Source: Trochalopteron elliotii (Eukaryota > Chordata > Aves > Passeriformes > Leiothrichidae). Taken from it: a stretch of 64,000 bases of DNA. The stretch lies in NCBI GenBank assembly GCA_024734555.1, contig JANPWX010000469.1, forward strand, positions 106,997 to 170,996, read 5' to 3'. Position 1 is the first letter of the stretch. The number at the start of each line of letters is the position of its first letter. A program made the translations under genes and the position numbers. Shown piece by piece: positions 60,409 to 64,000 of this stretch. Under the pieces are notes generated by a model. It was not told the origin of the DNA. It saw only the letters and a list, made by a program, of their open reading frames with translations, and made no database searches.

Positions 60409-60953
60409 CTGCAAGAGATGGAAGTGGCAACACTATTACCAACACCACTCTGGATGCACAAAGTCAGTCCAGGAAGACAAAGTATATGTTACTGAGCACT
60501 CTTCCAGTCATCCTCTTGAAAAGCACCTACAGAGCCAAGTGGCTGCCCAATTTCCTTGTTGAAACAGACAGGAATTTCGGGGGATATTTCCTCCCTACAC
60601 AGTGGTCACCAAAACCAGAGCTCCTCCCCAGGAAGGCAGAGGATGTGTAACCTAAGAAGGTCACTGGAAAGGGGGACACCACAAATTTTTAAAGTATACT
60701 TTAATCTAAAGTACAGCCTCATTAATCTATTAATTATTAGTGGTGTGCAATTTTTACCTGAGTATGTGAATGTCTGGACAGTCAGTCCAAGCCCATTGTG
60801 TAACCCTAGAGATGAAAGAGAAAGGACCCAGGAAGCTGCCTCTTCATGAGAAACTTATTTAGGTGCCTGACTTAGGGAGACACTCAGAAAGCCACTCTGC
60901 CTAGCAAGCTCAGCAACAGCAAGATCTTTGGCTCTCCCAAAATAAGAACTTAC

Positions 60954-61021
60954 CAGCTAAATGGTCAGTAGCCAGAGAGTCCGTCCTGTAAGCTGCCTGT
61001 TTGTCAGCCTGCCAGCTTTTG
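60954..61021 (-). other. HDLBP: Probable HDLBP 5' UTR exon
   Basis: A 68-bp segment has an excellent acceptor (16-base T tract, then CTCTAAAG) and donor GTAAGT on the minus strand, and contains no ATG. It lies between the promoter and the start-codon exon. The intron upstream (61022 to about 63.8 kb) shows nothing else recognisable. Confidence 0.5.
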
Positions 61022-63719
61022 CTTTAGAGAAAAAAAAAAAAAAAATTAGGTTCAAGACAACAGAAAACCATGGCACACTCCTGTTACTGTAACTTCCAAC
61101 ACAGCACCACCTGTACTTTTCATCTTATTGCATCTTATCCAAAATACTCCCATACCCAGTTCCATCTCCCCACACATGACACCTGTCATGTTTTACATTC
61201 AGGCAGCTTTAATCTGCAGACAGTGCAACTATCCACTCAAACTTCACAGCAGGAAGTCTGGAGTAGTTACTCTTTCACCACACTGGCTACAAGAGTAGCC
61301 ATCCAGTATCAGGCAAAAATATAGTCAATTAATAACAGATGTTCAAGACACCAAATTTCAGGGTTGCAAGCAAGACCTTCTCTCATCAGAAGAGACTAAC
61401 AAACTGAAAACCTGCCAACAGCACTGCCATCAGTCACTGGTTAGGAATGTAGTTCAGTGGAGCTTGGGTGAATCAACATGGACATCCTCACAAACTAAGG
61501 CAAACACTCAGGGCTCTCTACACTGAGCTGCTGGGCAGTCCAGCTCTGCAGTTTTTATTGCAGTAAGATCATGTACCAGGCACTAAATTCTGTCTGCAGG
61601 CCTAACTCCGAAAGTTGGAAGAAGAAAATTTACACTGGTTTACACAGACTAATTTAAACGTGTACACAAGGCAGAACCAGGAAAAAAACTGCTGGGAAAG
61701 GATTTCCATCGCCTGAATCTGGATCTGCAGATTTACTGAAAAAATGCTTAGGAATAGAAGTGAAAATGTAGAAGCCAATACAGTACACACATGGTCAGTT
61801 GTACAATATCCACACCCAGAGCTCCCCAGAGCTGTTTCTGTGTGCTTCTGCAGAGCTTGCACTCTCCTAAAACCCAGTGCCTCTCCCTGCTCATGGGACA
61901 AGAGGCCCCTCTCCCACACACACCCTGCAGAGCTGCTTGGACCATCTTCTGTACAGCAAACTTGACTGCTTTTCAGGAAAGTGACAGTTGCCATCCCTGA
62001 CCTTCCAATGGTTAGAAAAGACTCCCCAAACCAGGGTCACTCCTAAAAACGCAGCGTTGGTGATGGGGTGTCTCACATTATGCCAGAGCTGTGATGCACT
62101 AAGGGAGGCTGATGGTGGCAGAAGGAAAGGAGGGAAGAACAGGGAGAGCAGTGATGCAACGGAGTCATACAGGCCTGATCTGCACCTCAGCCAAGGCCAC
62201 TGTTTTCCCCTACTCCAACATGCCTTTAACAGGCAGAAGGCAGCACAAACTGTGCTGTCAGAGCAATAGAGCTAATGCTGCAATTAAGCCTGGAATGAGG
62301 CAGCAGGTACTGGGACAGCGAGTCATGCTGCTGAAGTACAGCTGCTGCAGCAATGCAGATCTCTGCAAGGCCATTTGCTGTGTACAGAAAGGGTGGCTGG
62401 TAACCTGATCATGGAGAAATCTCCTTGCTGTCCAGGGTTACGCCACAGTGTAAGACGTGGTTACGTGTCTGTGGCACATGCCTGCACTGCTCAAGCTGCT
62501 GCAGGTCCAAGGAAAGCAAGTTACTGCCATGGCACCTGTTCCAGACTGTCTGGGCAAGGCCTGCAGACGCTGTGGCAGCTCCTCCAGCCTGTTGGGTCAC
62601 TAAAGAGGGTGCCACCACCTCGTGGCAAGCTCCAAATGAAGGCAGGAGGGAGAAGCATCCTGGACATCACAAGCAGCTGTCAAGCTCTGGCTGGAGCCTT
62701 GCTAAAGGCACAGATGTGCTTGTAACTCTCATTTCTCCAGAAAACACCACCTGGCTAATCTTGCATGTGTTTTCCTCCTCCTCAGAGGAGGGCAAGGATA
62801 AGAAATCAGTGAACAACACCTAATATAGCACTGACTTGAAAGACACAACCTCAAGGCACAGCTGCTGGTTTCACTGTGTACACACCAGCTGCAGACATCT
62901 TCCTTGCAGCCTCCACCTCAGAGAGCAGCCAGACATTCAATGCAAAATCAAAGGGCAATGTTTATCCATATGAATTTCTGCTTCGTCACCATACAAGAAG
63001 CTAAGAACAAATACTCTTCATCTCTAGCACTCCCAAGCATCTGATATATTGTAGGCCTCAGGGATTCATCTGGCCAAAATCAGAGGCAACCATTAGAATG
63101 GTATTTTAAATGTAATGTCAAAACCAGCAGTTCAAGCACTGCATTTGGATCTTACACCTCCTTGGCTTCCCACTTAGGTTTTGAAACTAAGGTTACAGCT
63201 ACGTCATGCCAGCGTGCAGCTGACTGGGTGAACAGGTTTCAAACTGCCTGGTTGATACACTGCCTGTAGCACTGGCCTTGTGCACCAGAAGAAGTTACAG
63301 AAGTCTAGAGCACACTTCAATAAAGAGAATGAAACAATCCTAAAAATAACCCCCAGCAAGGGCCAGATTTAATCACACGGGAAACATTTGTATGAAGAGA
63401 AACAAAGGCAAACTCATGAGTTACACTGCCAATAGAATCAGTTCTTCTGGATGGAAATGTCAGTTACACATTATTTAAAAGTACATTTAATACAAACATT
63501 ATTACTTTGTTTGTCCCTTTGAGAACCACACACAGCAACATGGCTGGGCTGGCTGTGGTAGGCACTGTCCTCTGTCAAACGTTCACACAGGACAGGGCAA
63601 TCTCTTGGCTGATGAGTGGACACAGACGAAAACACTTGTTTTTGAAAGCCGACGGGCTCCCTCAGAGATTGAAGGCCCAGGCCCCCTAGTTTTGGGGAAA
63701 TCACGCTGACACTCAGCCT

Positions 63720-64000
63720 GCTGTGTGTCAGAACGCACTATCCTTTCGTAGCGATTCCCGACTTAGTGCATCAGAGTGCAACATGACCGCAGCCCTGGCC
63801 GCGGGCAGCCCTGACCCATCCCCCATGTTTACTCTTCCACCAGCGCCGGCCCCGCCACCACGTCTGGCCCCGGACAGGAGGAGCCCTGTGGCGGCCCCGC
63901 CACCGAGGACGTGCACCCGGCCGCGTCCTGCTGGCCGGCCCGGTGGGGCAGGCACACATAGTGCCTCTCAGCGGGGCTGGGAGAGGGCTCCGCCGGCCGC
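63720..64000. promoter_or_regulatory. CpG island at HDLBP 5' end
   Basis: CpG-rich sequence (CCGGCCCCGCCACC, GGCGGCCCCGCC) upstream of HDLBP runs to the window edge. A weak exon 1 donor (GAAGA|GTAAAC, minus strand) lies near 63834. In human, SEPTIN2 lies head-to-head beyond, so the island may serve both genes; that partner is not visible. Confidence 0.65.

Noticed and set aside
61602..61994. 130-codon minus-strand open frame upstream of HDLBP
   Set aside because: It lies in the intron between 5' UTR exons, matches nothing I know and lacks convincing splice sites.

Overview
The window is bird nuclear DNA, probably from a passerine-like assembly, although the species cannot be fixed from sequence alone. 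The evidence is vertebrate spliced genes with small exons, short avian-style introns, several CR1 LINE fragments (the main avian retrotransposon) and CpG-island promoters. The gene order PASK (-), PPP1R7 (+), ANO7-derived remnant (+), HDLBP (-) matches the order I know from human 2q37.3. The sequence contains no bacterial features, CRISPR array or intact provirus.

Layout. 1-15.4 kb: PASK on the minus strand. Fourteen exons run from the start codon at 15385 to the middle of the kinase domain, and the last exons lie beyond the left edge. 15.8-16.9 kb: CpG-rich bidirectional promoter between PASK and PPP1R7, interrupted by a 400-N gap that must hold PPP1R7 exon 1. 17.2-32.0 kb: PPP1R7 (SDS22) on the plus strand, nine coding exons ending in a stop at 31861 and a polyA signal at 31978. 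32.0-36.6 kb: intergenic DNA with a CR1 copy, a roughly 250-bp inverted repeat whose two arms both end in CR1-like tails, and a (GGAA)n microsatellite. 36.7-40.0 kb: decayed exons of the anoctamin ANO7, in order but with in-frame stops, frameshifts and most transmembrane exons missing. 40.3-63.8 kb: HDLBP (vigilin) on the minus strand, complete at about 1267 codons, with a roughly 2.3-kb 3' UTR and a CpG-island promoter at the right edge.

Function. PASK is a nutrient-responsive PAS-domain kinase, PPP1R7 a leucine-rich-repeat regulator of protein phosphatase 1, and vigilin a multi-KH RNA-binding protein. They form a conserved neighbourhood, not a pathway. PASK and PPP1R7 share a promoter. HDLBP converges on the ANO7 remnant, with its distal polyA signal about 300 bp from the last recognisable ANO7 exon.

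Exons were joined by eye using GT-AG sites, reading-phase agreement and recalled human protein sequences. Phases agree across every junction listed for the three intact genes. The main points for a second look are the ANO7 decay, the inverted repeat, a frame conflict beside PASK's large central exon, and a gap with identical flanks inside the ANO7 remnant.
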